Source: CAVSRC01 sp963782045
Lineage (GTDB): Bacteria; Pseudomonadota; Alphaproteobacteria; Rhizobiales; Kaistiaceae
DNA length: 64,000 bases
NCBI GenBank assembly: GCA_963782045.1
Contig: CAWAIR010000013.1
Span: forward strand, 62,001-126,000
Direction of reading: 5' to 3'
In this document: positions 25,146 to 34,746 of the stretch, piece by piece
How positions within the stretch are numbered: the first letter of the stretch is position 1
Layout of the letters: each line of letters starts with the position of its first letter
Notes under the pieces: model-generated
The model's database searches: none
Told to the model about the DNA's origin: nothing
What the model saw: the letters and a program-made list of their open reading frames with translations, nothing else
Position numbers and translations under genes: made by a program

Positions 25146-26581
25146 ATGACGGAACGCCCCATGGCGGTTGCCTTTAACGAGATGTTCGTCCGCGATGGCG
25201 AGTGCCGCCGCGGCTATGAGTTCCTCCAGCAGTGGCTTGCAATCGACCGCGCCTGACGTGCTGGCCCATCGCCGGGCCGAGGCGGAGCTGCTCTTCCGCC
25301 GCATCGGCATCACCTTCTCGGTCTATGGCAGGCCGAAGCGGAAGAGCGCATCATCCCCTTCGACATCATCCCGCGGGTGCTGACCAAGCCGGAATGGGAT
25401 CGGCTGGCCCAGCGGCCTCGAACAGCGCGTGCGCGCGCTCAACCTGTTCCTCGCCGACATCTATAGCGAATGCGAGATCCTCAAGGCCGGGTCTGATCCC
25501 GCCCGAGCTGGTCTACTGCAATCCCAATTTCCGCCCGGAGATGGCCGGGCTGAAGCTGCCCCACGGCATCTACGTGCAGATCGCCGGCATCGACATCGTG
25601 CGCGTCGACGACGCCGATTTCTACGTGCTGGAGGACAACGCGCGGACGCCCTCCGGCGTCTCCTACATGCTCGAGAACCGCGAGGTGATGATGCGGCTCT
25701 TCCCCGACCTCTTCGCCTTCAACCGCATCGCCCCGGTCGAGAACTACCCGGAGGAGCTGCTGGCGACGCTGAAATCGGTGGCGCCGCACTCCGCGCCGGA
25801 GGAGCCGACGGTCGCCCTGCTCACCCCCGGGCCGTTCAACAGCGCCTACTACGAGCACTCTTTCCTCGCCGACAAGCTCGGCGTCGAGCTGGTCGAGGGG
25901 CGCGATCTCCTCGTGCGCGACGATGTCGTCTACATGCGCACCACCGAGGGGCCGAAGCGGGTCGACGTGATCTATCGCCGGCTCGACGACGACTTTCTCG
26001 ACCCCCTCACCTTCCGGCCGGATTCGGCGCTCGGCGTGCCGGGACTGATGAATGCCTATCGTGCCGGCAACATCACGCTCGCCAACGCGGTCGGCACCGG
26101 CGTTGCCGACGACAAGGCGGTCTACTCCTACATGCCGGAGATCGTCCGCTTCTATCTCGACGAGGAGCAGATCCTGAAGAACGTGCCGACCTGGCGCTGC
26201 CGCGAGCCCGACGCGCTGGCCTATGTGCTCGACCACATGGCCGAGATGGTGGTCAAGGAGGTCGCCGGCTCCGGCGGCTACGGCATGCTTGTCGGCCCGG
26301 CTGCCGACAAGGCGACGGTCGCCGCCTTCGCCGCGAAGGTGAAGGCCGATCCCGAGAACTTCATCGCCCAGCCCACCCTGGCGCTGTCGACCTCGCCGAC
26401 CTTCGTCGAGTCCGGCGTCGCCCCGCGCCACGTCGATCTGCGGCCGTTCGTCCTGTCGGGCGCCGACCGCGTGCGCATCGTTCCCGGCGGCCTCACCCGC
26501 GTCGCCCTCAAGCAGGGCTCGCTGGTCGTCAATTCGAGCCAGGGCGGCGGCACCAAGGACACCTGGGTGCTCGACGCATGA
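25146..26581 (+). CDS. Circularly permuted ATP-grasp protein, type 2 (four frameshifts)
   Basis: About 477 residues after correcting extra bases near 25243, 25412 and 25491 and a missing base near 25333. The long intact part (from about 25500) contains NPNFRPEMAGLKLPHG, VLEDNARTPSGVSYMLENR, RVDVIYRRLDDDFLDPL, ANAVGTGVADDKAVYSYMPE, VKEVAGSGGYGMLVGP and SSQGGGTKDTWVLDA, all hallmarks of the DUF404/DUF407 circularly permuted ATP-grasp family. Family members are predicted ATP-dependent carboxylate-amine ligases. First gene of the cassette with alpha-E, transglutaminase and Anbu peptidase; proposed to ligate a peptide or amino acid, never shown directly for this group as far as I know. Confidence 0.82.
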
Positions 26582-26617
26582 GCAACGCATCGACCTGCAC
26601 CCAGTCGGTTGTCTTGC

Positions 26618-26815
26618 ATCCTCTCTCCCCGCGCGGGGGAGACGGCACAGCTTATGGATCGCGCAGCGAGCCGTTAGCGAAGCCAGAGAGGGGTGATGCC
26701 ACGTCGCCGGCAACCAGCCCGTACCCCTCTGCGCGTTTCTCTAGGGCTCGCCACGGCTCGCCAAGAGAAACGCCCCTCCCCGCAAGGGCGGAGGGTTCGC
26801 ACCTGCCGCGGGTGG
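26618..26815. repeat. Palindrome-rich intergenic element between ATP-grasp and alpha-E genes
   Basis: Contains several stem-loops: TCTCCCC-GCGC-GGGGGAGA at about 26623-26641, GCGTTTCTCT (26733-26742) pairing with AGAGAAACGC (26764-26773), and CCCTCCCCGC-AAG-GGCGGAGGG next to it. It resembles the mosaic palindromic elements common between genes in Alphaproteobacteria. It separates two genes that are usually adjacent or overlapping in this cassette. No reading frame of interest. Confidence 0.65.
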
Positions 26816-26820
26816 GCGCC

Positions 26821-27765
26821 ATGCTGAGCCGCGCCGCCGACAGCCTGTTCTGGCTGGCCCGCTACGTCGAGCGGGCCGACGACACCGCCCGCATCATCGA
26901 CGCCACCAGCCGCCTCGCCGCCACGCCGATCACCTATATCGGCGAGGCCAACGAGTGGGAATCGGCGCTCGCCGCCGCCGGCGCGCTCGCCGCCTACAAG
27001 GCCACGCACACGCCGTCGATCGCGACCCGGTCATCGACTTCCTCGCCTTCTCGGCCGACAACCCGTCGAGCATCAAGAGCTGCATCGCGGTTGCCCGCCA
27101 CAACGCCCGCGCCGAGCGCACCGCGCTGACCATGGAGATGTGGGAGGCGATCAACAGCGCCTGGCTCGACCTCAAGCGCTTCGACGGCGCCCACATGGAC
27201 CGCGATACGCTCAACGAGTTCCTGACCAACGTGAAGGAGGCATGCCTGCGCTTCGACGGCGCCGCCTATCGCGCCATGCTGCGCAGCGACGCCTATTTCT
27301 TCCTGCGCCTCGGCGTCTATCTCGAACGCGCCGATTCCACCGCCCGCATCCTCGACGTGAAGTATCACCTGCTGCTGCCCGAAGGGGCGCGGGTCGGCGG
27401 CGGCCTCGACTATTTCCAGTGGGCCTCGATCCTGCGCTCGGTGTCCTCGCTCACCGCCTATCGCTGGGTCTATCACGAGAGCCTCAAGCCGTGGCTCATC
27501 GCCGACCTGCTGGTGCTCAACCAGCAGATGCCGCGCTCGCTGGCGAGCTGCTACAACAACCTCACCGACTTTCTCGACGAGCTGTCGCTCGCCTACGGCC
27601 GCCAGGGGCCGGCGCAGCGCACCGCGCGCTCGATCGCGCACGCGCCTGCAGAACGCCGAGATCGGCGAAATCTTCCAGCGCCCCGGCCTGCACGAGTTCC
27701 TGACCGCGTTCATCGCCGACAATGCCCGCCTCGGCGCCGCCATCACCGAGCAATACCTGACCTGA
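26821..27765 (+). CDS. Alpha-E domain-containing protein (two frameshifts)
   Basis: About 314 residues after restoring a missing base near 27002 and removing an extra one near 27640. The N terminus MLSRAADSLFWLARYVERAD and the repeated AYFFLRLGVYLERADSTARILD are the two matching alpha-helical E-rich segments that define the family (COG2307); HESLKPWLIADLLVLNQQMPRS is also diagnostic. The role is unknown, but it nearly always accompanies the circularly permuted ATP-grasp protein and a transglutaminase, so it probably serves the same peptide-ligation or modification step. The transglutaminase gene starts 15 bases after it. Confidence 0.82.
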
Positions 27766-27780
27766 CGCCCCGGTCCGCCC

Positions 27781-28604
27781 ATGCGCCTCAACATCCGCCA
27801 CGAAACGGCCTACCGCTACGCCACCCCGGCGAGCCGCGCGATCGAGGTGCTGCGCCTGCTGCCGCGCGGCCATAACGGGCAGTACATCGCCGCCTGGCGC
27901 ATCGACATCGATCGCGATTGCCGCCTGGAGCCGTCCAGCGACGCCTTCGGCAACCTGATGCACGAATTCACGCTCGACGGGCCGATTGCGAGCTGACCAT
28001 CGTCGCCGAGGGCAGCGTCGAGACCATCGACACCGCCGGCGTGCTCAGCGGTCAGGTGGAGCGCTTTCCGCCCGTGCTTTATCTGCGCGACACCGCACTC
28101 ACCGCCTCCGATCCGCTGATCCGCGATTTCGCCAGCGACGTCACCGCTCGCGCCGGCGGCGACCGGCTCGGCCTGATGCATGCCCTGATGGACGGCGATG
28201 CGCGAGCGCATGCGCTTCGAGATCGACGCCACCAACACCGGCACCAGCGCCGTCGAGGCCTTCGCCCTGGGCCACGGCGTCTGCCAGGACTTCGCCCATG
28301 TCTTCATCGCCGCCTGCCGCCGTCTCGGCATCCCCGCCCGCTACGCCAGCGGCTACATGCTGCGTTCGACGGCGAGAACCGCAAGCAGACGGCCGGACAT
28401 GCCTGGGCGGAGGTGTTCATCGACGACCTCGGCTGGGTCGGCTTCGACCCGGTCAACGGCATGTGCCCGACCGACGCCTATGTGCGGCTGGCCGTCGCGC
28501 TGGACTATCTCGGCGCCGCGCCGATTCGCGGCGTCACCTTCGGCGGCGACGGGGAAACGCTCTCGGTCGAAGTGCACGTTGCGGCCGACAGCCGCGGCCA
28601 TTGA
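27781..28604 (+). CDS. Transglutaminase-like cysteine peptidase family protein (three frameshifts)
   Basis: About 274 residues after correction of a missing base near 27991, an extra one near 28198 and a missing one near 28366. It begins MRLNIRHETAYRYA and IEVLRLLPR, the bacterial transglutaminase N-terminal domain, and then has the papain-like triad: Cys in ALGHGVCQDFAHV, His in TAGHAWAEVF and Asp in GFDPVNGM. Members of this group can hydrolyse or transfer at peptide amide bonds. Third gene of the cassette with ATP-grasp and alpha-E; the Anbu peptidase gene follows after about 130 bases. Confidence 0.83.
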
Positions 28605-28731
28605 CGCCGGAGGGCGCGGTCAACCCAGGCGTGGAAAACGCCGCGTTTCCGCCCTCCGCGCCCCGGTGACAAGGGCCCGGGATTTGGAGCATGGTCGGCG
28701 GCCGCATAACCGGGAAACCCAGAGGCTGGAA

Positions 28732-29472
28732 ATGACCTACTGCGTGGGCATCCTTGTCCGCGAAGGTCTGGTGATGATCGCCGATACCCGCACCAATGCG
28801 GGCATCGACAACATCGCCACGTTTCGCAAGCTGCATCTGTTCGAGAAGCCGGGCGAGGTGGTGATGGCCATCGCCACCGCCGGCAACCTGGCGATCAGCC
28901 AGTCGGTGCTCACGCTCGTCAGCGAGGGCATGGAGGACCCCGACAGCCACGAGGTCCACACCATCACCGACATGCCGAGCATGTTCAAGGCGGCGCAATT
29001 CGTCGGCCGCGCCATCCGCGAGGTGCACCGCACCGTCGGCCAGCAGCTCGAACAGGCGATGCCCGGCTCCTTCGACGTGTCGATGCTGCTTGGCGGCCAG
29101 GTGAAGGGCGGGCGGCTGCGCCTGTTCATGATCTACGCCGCCGGCAACTTCATCGAGGCGACGGCGGACACGCCTTACCTGCAGATCGGCGAGCACAAAT
29201 ACGGCAAACCCATTCTCGACCGCTCGGTCACTGACGCGACCAGCCTCGACGAGGCTCTGAAGATCGGTCTGATCTCGATGGATTCGACCATCCGCTCCAA
29301 TCTCGGCGTCGGTCTGCCGATCGACCTGGTGGTCGCCAAGCGCGATGGGCTGAAGTCCGACCTCACCTACCGCATCGATGCGGCCGAGCCCTATTTCCAC
29401 GATCTGCGCGAACGCTGGTCGGAGGCGCTGCGCGCCGCCCACATGGCGATCCCGCTGCCGCCATATAAGTAG
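28732..29472 (+). CDS. Anbu-type proteasome-like peptidase
   Basis: A 246-residue Ntn-hydrolase of the proteasome/HslV superfamily, bacterial Anbu group. After removal of Met1 the exposed Thr2 (MTYCVGI) would be the nucleophile; Asp and Lys partners are in MIADTRTNAG and TFRKLHLFEK. SFDVSMLLGGQV and PYLQIGEHKYGKPILDRSV are typical. Anbu forms helical or ring-like assemblies in crystals, but its substrates are unknown. It closes the ATP-grasp/alpha-E/transglutaminase cassette, its most common genomic company. ATG 28732 follows GAGGCTGGAA. This gene is intact. Confidence 0.88.
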   Translation: MTYCVGILVREGLVMIADTRTNAGIDNIATFRKLHLFEKPGEVVMAIATAGNLAISQSVLTLVSEGMEDPDSHEVHTITDMPSMFKAAQFVGRAIREVHRTVGQQLEQAMPGSFDVSMLLGGQVKGGRLRLFMIYAAGNFIEATADTPYLQIGEHKYGKPILDRSVTDATSLDEALKIGLISMDSTIRSNLGVGLPIDLVVAKRDGLKSDLTYRIDAAEPYFHDLRERWSEALRAAHMAIPLPPYK

Positions 29473-29595
29473 CGCAGGCAGCCAAGACAAAGCGGAGCGC
29501 AATCCACGGGCGCCTGCCCCGCATTCCGCTTCGCTGCACGCGGGCCATACGTCTTGGCAGCATTCCGTCAGACCGCGGGCGCTGGTCGGCTGATG

Positions 29596-29859
29596 CTACC
29601 GCGGCAGCTCCGTGTAGCACGCGAACGATACCACGCCGTTCACGTCCGCCGCGAAGCACGCCTTCCCGGTGAACGGGCAATAGATACTGCTAACCGGCAG
29701 AATTTTGCCGTGCAGACCGTCGCACTCGGCCTTCGTGATTTTCACGCGAAACTGCTTCATCGTCGGCGTCACGCGCTGAACCCCAATCTTTGGCGCCGCG
29801 ATGGCCGCGCAGTCCACCAGAACAAATGCCGCCAGAAGCAATAAGCGAAAAACACCCAT
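29596..29859 (-). CDS. Small secreted cysteine-containing protein
   Basis: An 87-residue protein with a clear signal peptide (FRLLLLAAFVLVDCAAIAAP), then a mature part of about 65 residues with Cys in AECDGLHG, IYCPFTGKACF and FACYTEL, enough for two disulphides. A/T content is higher than in neighbouring genes. GGAG lies upstream of the ATG at 29859. No family recognised. It lies just downstream of another small secreted Cys-rich protein, on the same strand. Confidence 0.65.
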   Translation of the reverse strand: MGVFRLLLLAAFVLVDCAAIAAPKIGVQRVTPTMKQFRVKITKAECDGLHGKILPVSSIYCPFTGKACFAADVNGVVSFACYTELPR

Positions 29860-29893
29860 CGGAATGTCTCCAAAATGGAAGCCGTCCTAGTGG

Positions 29894-30160
29894 CTAATTC
29901 TGTTTCTTGACGCAGACGGCATACCATTCGCCGTTTTGGTCTTGCCTGGCACAGATCAGACCGCTCTTGCACACGACACTCGCCTGAACGATGCCCCGCA
30001 TTTGCCCGCATTCGTCGATGCTGAGCCGCGACAATTTTCCGGCATTGGGAATAGCTGCCGCTCCCCCGGTCCGTACAGAAGCCGCCAGGGCAGCCGAACC
30101 AAGGCACGAACCGCACAAAATTACTACAGCAGCAGCCAGTAACCGCGCCCGTAAAAACAT
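29894..30160 (-). CDS. Small secreted cysteine-rich protein
   Basis: An 88-residue protein with an N-terminal signal peptide (LLAAAVVILCGSCLGSAALAA) and a mature part with Cys in DECGQMRG, VVCKSGLICARQD and YAVCVKKQN, so up to four Cys outside the signal. The ATG at 30160 is used because AGAGG sits 8 bases upstream; a GTG at 30169 is also possible. No known family. Base composition is less G/C rich than the surroundings, as in the neighbouring small gene at 29596, suggesting a recently acquired pair. Confidence 0.62.
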   Translation of the reverse strand: MFLRARLLAAAVVILCGSCLGSAALAASVRTGGAAAIPNAGKLSRLSIDECGQMRGIVQASVVCKSGLICARQDQNGEWYAVCVKKQN

Positions 30161-30242
30161 CGCATTCACCTCTGGATACAGCAGGGTGCGACATCTCGCC
30201 GCCCGATACGCTTAACAGGAAAAAGTATCGGTGGCTACGGTC

Positions 30243-30518
30243 TTAGTTTAGTGCTAGCCGGAACTCGGCGGTGACGGTGCGCACCTCGCGCGCCGCGATC
30301 AGCCGGCGGTGGGCGACCTGCACCGAATGCAGCGGCCCCTCCAACTCGCGGCTCCAGAAATCGAGGAACTTGCGCAGTTCCGGAAACAGCGGCGCCAGAT
30401 CGTAGGCCTGCCAGACGTAGCTCTGCAGCACCGTCGGATGATCGGGCATGCGATAGAGGATGTTGGCGGTGGTCAGGCCGAAGCCCTGGAGCTGCTTGCG
30501 GAACTCGCCGGTGTTCAT
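30243..30518 (-). CDS. usg: Usg family protein
   Basis: A 91-residue soluble protein of the Usg family known from Alphaproteobacteria, often near tryptophan genes. The hallmark start is FRKQLQGFGLTTANILYRMPDHP, and FLDFWSRELEGPLHSV is also conserved. Function is unknown. It stands alone here between the small secreted genes and the cyclic-nucleotide-binding protein gene. Confidence 0.85.
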   Translation of the reverse strand: MNTGEFRKQLQGFGLTTANILYRMPDHPTVLQSYVWQAYDLAPLFPELRKFLDFWSRELEGPLHSVQVAHRRLIAAREVRTVTAEFRLALN

Positions 30519-30679
30519 CGCCTCTCTCCGCTGCCGTTGCCCTTGCGGGTGGACACGACAAGGGTCTCGCGACGCGCCGCGATTGGCAAGCCGGAAAATG
30601 CTGAAAGTATCGATGAATCAAGAGATTAGCAGCAAGCTTGGAAAGGTGCTAACAGCCGCTTTTTGAGGCTCTCTGCCGC

Positions 30680-31384
30680 CTATTCCTGAAGCTCGGTGCC
30701 CGAATGGGCGGCAGCCACGTTCGACCGGTTGAGCTTTTCGCGGAGGCTCCGTTCGACGGCGAGTTCGATGGCATCCTGCAAATGGACATGGCTGTCGAGC
30801 AGGCGATAGAGCCGCTTCGCCTCGAAGGCGAGATAGCGCACCGGCGTCGCGCAGATCGCCGTCGCGGTCGCGGGTTCGCCGGTGGAAATGCCGACCTCGC
30901 CGACCATCTCGCCGGCTCCGCATTCGCCGACGCGCTTGCCGTCGACGAGGATATCGACCTGGCCACGGGTGACGAAGCAGAGTTCGGTCACCGGCTGCTC
31001 CGCCGCGCGTCAGCGTCGTGCCCGCCACCACGTCGCGCCAGCGGCCGACGGCCAGCAGCTGCCGTGCCTGACTGATGCTGAGTTCGGGAACCACCCTGTC
31101 GTGGAAGAGCTGCTCCTCGGCATTGAGGTGACCGCCGAAGCCGCGCCCGCGCGAGACCAGCATGCGGATCACGATGACGATAGCCAGCACCGACCACCAG
31201 AACGCCCCGACCGGGTCGCCGGCATAGGCGGCCGCCAGCACAAGCGCGATGGCAGCACCGATGAGTGCGACGATGCGCGTGAGCACGATGGTCGGCATGG
31301 CGAGCGCCACGACGACGCCGAACAGGCCGACCTCCAGGCCAATTGCTGCGGCGAAAAGAAGAATTGGTACAGCCACATCGACAT
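30680..31384 (-). CDS. Cyclic nucleotide-binding domain membrane protein, Popeye-like (two frameshifts)
   Basis: Roughly 234 residues when frames are joined near 31350 and 31007. The N-terminal part carries hydrophobic segments (AAAIGLEVGLFGVVVALAMP and the AFWWSVLAIVIVIRML stretch), and the C-terminal part is a cNMP-binding beta barrel: FVTRGQVDILVDGKRVGEC, MVGEVGISTGEPATATA and YLAFEAKRLYRLL. No DNA-binding helix follows, so it is not a Crp-type regulator. The layout resembles Popeye-domain proteins, which sense cyclic nucleotides at the membrane. ATG 31384 is the chosen start (MSMWLYQFF). Confidence 0.65.
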
Positions 31385-31477
31385 CGGCACGGATTCCCGC
31401 TCGCTGCCGCCACCGGCAGTTCGGGCGCAGAGAATAGGCGCTTCCGCCGCTCTCGGCGACCTTCAGGTGAGCCCGCT

Positions 31478-32105
31478 TCAGGCCGGGGTTCCACCGGCTT
31501 CCGCCAGTGCCTCGAGGGTGTCGACGTCGCGGATGACGGCCGCACCCAGTGTCGATCTCCACCAGCCAATTCGGGGCTCGCCGCGATCAGCTGCGCGCCC
31601 GCCGGCTGTCGCCCTGGAAACCGCGGCAAGCTCGGCAAAGAAGCGCGCCCCCCACAGCACCGGGTTGCCGCGCCGGCTTTCGGCAGACGGGCACCACGAT
31701 TTCGGCATGGTTTGCGGGCGAGAAGGCGTCGATCAGCCGGTCGATCATCGCCGCGCCGACCTCCGGCATGTCGGCGAGCATCACCACGACGCCGTCGACG
31801 TCAGCCGGCAGCGCCGCAAGGCCGGTGCGCAGCGAGGCGGACAGGCCGTCCGCGTAGTCCGGGATTGTGCGCGAAGCTGACGGCGAGCCCGGCAAGCGCC
31901 GCGCGGACGGCGTCCGCCTCGTAACCGGTGACGACGGTGACCGACGTGGCGCGGCTCGCCAGTGCCGCTTCCGCCGCGATGCGCACCAGCGGCTTGCCGC
32001 CGATGGTCGCCAGTGAGCTTGTTGGTCGCCGCCCATGCGGCGCGACTGGCCGGCGGCAAGGATCAGCGCCGCGATCGCGCGGACGCTCGCCTTCGTGGAC
32101 GTCAC
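31478..32105 (-). CDS. MobA-like nucleotidyltransferase (several frameshifts)
   Basis: About 200 residues, broken by three or more indels. The start at GTG 32105 gives AIAALILAAGQSRRMGG, the nucleotide-binding signature of the NTP_transf_3 group; further along are TIGGKPLVRIAAEAAL, VVTGYEADAVRAAL, LSASLRTGLAALPADVDGVVVMLADMPEV, RRGNPVLWGARFFAEL and the C-terminal IRDVDTLEALAEAG. Its GTG overlaps the xdhC stop (GTGA). In this setting it probably transfers CMP to molybdopterin (MocA-like) for a molybdenum hydroxylase. The hydroxylase subunits themselves are not in the window. Confidence 0.78.
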
Positions 32106-32813
32106 GCGGCGGCCTCGCTGGCCGCCGCGCCGCGATGGCGGAGCGCCAGGATGACCTCCGCCAGAACGGAGACGGCGATCTCGGCCGGCGACTGGGCGCC
32201 GATGCCAAGGCCGATCGGGGCATGGATGCGGTTGAGCATCGCCTCGTCGAGGCCGAGCGCGGCCAGGCGCTCGATGCGCTTGGCGTGGGTCTTCCGGCTG
32301 CCGAGCGCGCCGACATAGAAGCAGCCGGCCTTCAGCGCCGCGGCGAGCGGCGTAATCGTCGATCCTGGGATCGTGGGTGAGCGCGGCAACAGCCGTGAAA
32401 GCATCGAGGCCGAGCCTGGGGATCGCCGCCTCCGGCCATTCCGCGACCATCGTCACATCGGGAAAGCGTTCCGGCGTGGCAAAAGCCGTGCGCGGATCGA
32501 CGATAGTCATGTCGAAGCCGGCGATCCTGGCCATCGGCGCCAGCGCCTGGCTGATGTGGACGGCGCCGATGACGATGAGCCGCGGCGGCGGCAGATGCAC
32601 GGTGAGGAACCGGTTGCCGCCGTCGGCCATGGCGACGGTGCCCGAGGCGCCCGAGCGGAAGCGCTGAGCCAGCTCGCTCCCAGCGGGTCGCCGGCATAGC
32701 CGTCCTTCTCGACGACCAGCCGCACGCCGCCGCTCGTCCGTGTCGGTGATCAGGATCGCCGCTTCGCGCCGGGCGCGCGCCGCGTTCAGCTTCTCGAGCA
32801 GCGCAAGGTCCAT
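32102..32813 (-). CDS. XdhC-type Moco chaperone, C-terminal (Rossmann) protein (three frameshifts)
   Basis: About 236 residues after correction of extra bases near 32735 and 32350 and a missing one near 32680. Conserved parts are LTVHLPPPRLIVIGAVHISQAL (Rossmann start), IVDPRTAFATPERFP, AALTHDPRIDDYAL and ALGSRKTHAKRIERLAALG, typical of the XdhC C-terminal domain, which inserts sulfurated molybdenum cofactor into xanthine-dehydrogenase-like enzymes. Start ATG 32813 overlaps the stop of the CoxI-domain gene (ATGA). Confidence 0.8.
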
Positions 32814-33137
32814 CAGACGAGCTTTTCGACGTAGACGCGGATGCGCCCGCCGCAGGACAGGCCGACCCGCCAGGCGGTCTCGTCGGCGACGCCGAATTCC
32901 AGCAGTCTTCGCCCTGCCCGCGCCGATCACGTCGAGCGCCTCGGTGACCACCGCGCCCTCGACGCAGCCGCCCGACACCGAGCCCTCGAAGTTGCCGTCA
33001 CCATCGACGACGAGGTGGCTGCCGACCGGCCGCGGCGCCGAGCCCCAGGTCTCGACCACCGTGGCGATGGCAACCGCGCGGCCGGCCTTGCGCCAGGCTT
33101 CGGCCGTGGCGAGGACGTCATCGGTCTGCATGGACAT
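32813..33137 (-). CDS. XdhC/CoxI N-terminal domain protein (one frameshift)
   Basis: About 107 residues when an extra base near 32926 is removed. MSMQTDDVLATAEAWRKAGR, TVVETWGSAPRPVGS and GSVSGGCVEGAVV are the XdhC/CoxI N-terminal signature, and the corrected C terminus contains VGLSCGGRIRVYVE with a conserved Cys. In many Alphaproteobacteria the two XdhC halves are separate adjacent genes, as here, followed by a MobA-like gene. Works in the cytoplasm in Moco sulfuration and insertion. Confidence 0.8.
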
Positions 33138-33231
33138 GGCAGGAAACCTTGCTTCGCTTGCGATATGTGCAGGCGAATATAACGCGCCGCCGCGCGCCGC
33201 CAAACCGGCAGGCCGTTGGTGCCCGCCGGCC

Positions 33232-34622
33232 CTACGATGGCGCTTCCCCGTAGGCGATCCGCCAGATGGTGCCGGAGCCATCCTCGCTGACGATCAGCGA
33301 GCCGTCCTTGGCCACCAGCAGGCCGACCGGGCGGCCCCACACCTTGTCGGCGGAAAGCACGAAGCCGGTGACAAAGTCCTCGTAGGCGCCGGTCGGCAGG
33401 CCGTTCTCGAATTTCAGGCGCACCACCTTGTAGCCAGTGCGGTTTCCCCGGTTCCACGAGCCGTGCATGGTGACGAAGGCATCGCCCTTGTACTCGGCCG
33501 GGAACTGGCTGCCCTGGTAGAAGACGATGTTGAGCGGCGCCGAATGGGCCTGGAGCAGACACGTCGGGCACGGTGACCTGGTCGGCGAGGTCGGGCCGCT
33601 GGCCCTGGAGCGGCTTGCGCGGGTCCTCATTGGCGCCGATGTAGTACCACGGCCAGCCGTAGAAATTGCCCTCGCGCACGCGCGTGGCATAGTCGAACGG
33701 CACGTTGTCGCCGAGGCCGTCGCGCTCGTTGACCACGCACCACGGGCTGTCGACCATCGGCTCGATCGCCAGGCCCGAGCAGTTGCGCAGACCGGTCGCC
33801 ACGATGCGCCGGTTGGAGCCGTCGGGATCGAAGGCAAGCACCACGGCGCGTCCCTTCTCCGCCCCCCACATCTCGCCGAGCGGTTGGGAATTGGCCCAGG
33901 CGGCGATGCCGCCGGGCGGCGGCCCGGTCACCTCGGAGCCGATGTTCGAGCCCGAGCCGACGGCGACGTAGAGGGTCGAAATCGTCCGACGAGAAGACGA
34001 TGTCGCGCGTCCAGTGCCCGCCGGTCGGCAGGTCGCCAATCACCGTCTTGGCGGCGCCCGAAGCCTTGATGTCGCCATCGTGATAGGGGAAGCGGACGAC
34101 GCTGCCGGTGTTGCCGACATAGACCCACTTGGGATTGTCGTGAGGATAGAAGGCGATGCCGTAGGGCTGGTCGAGGCCGCTGCTGGCGAAGACCGACTGC
34201 GCCGCGGGCTTGGCCTTGCCGCCGGCCATGCGCAGCACGACGATCTGGTTGGCGGTGCTGTCGGCGACGAAGATGTCGCCGTTCGGCGCCAGCGCCATGT
34301 CGCGTGGACCGGAGAGGCCGGAGGCGACCAGCGCCGCGGTGAACCCCGGCGCCACTTCGGGCACCGCGTCGGCCGGCCGCTCGACCAGGCCGGGCGCATT
34401 GCTGGCCGACTTGCTGGCGTAGGGCTGCGGCAGGTCGCCGGCGCCGAACTTGCGCCAGACGCCGGGCTTGTTGTCCTGCCAGTTGCCGAAGGCGTCCTGG
34501 CCGATGAGCATGTTGGCCATGCCGGTATCGGGGCCGCTGTCGGTGACCGGGGTGTCCTGCGCATTGGCAAGCGCCGGGAACGCCAGCAGGACCGCCACCG
34601 TCGCCCAATACCGTTTCATCAT
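33232..34622 (-). CDS. PQQ-dependent sugar dehydrogenase-like protein (two frameshifts)
   Basis: About 462 residues after removing extra T residues near 33980 and 33556. A signal peptide (VAVLLAFPALANAQ) is followed by a six-bladed beta propeller of the soluble glucose/sorbosone dehydrogenase family: GLSGPRDMALAPNGDIFVAD, PYGIAFYPHD, GGHWTRDIVFSSDD, RNCSGLAIEP, NERDGLGDNVPFDY, GNFYGWPWYYIG and VTMHGSWNR. The conserved GHWTRD His is an expected active-site residue. Acts in the periplasm, oxidising sugars with PQQ if loaded; PQQ genes are not in the window. GGAGGAG lies 6 bases before ATG 34622. Confidence 0.8.
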
Positions 34623-34746
34623 CGTGATCTCCTCCGTCGCCGCGCTCTTCGCTCCACAACCCCGTCGGTGTGCCGGGACAAGGGGGGAGAAATAGGCTAG
34701 CGTCCGCCTGTCCCTGAGCACGCCGCGCACGAACGTTACCTAGACA

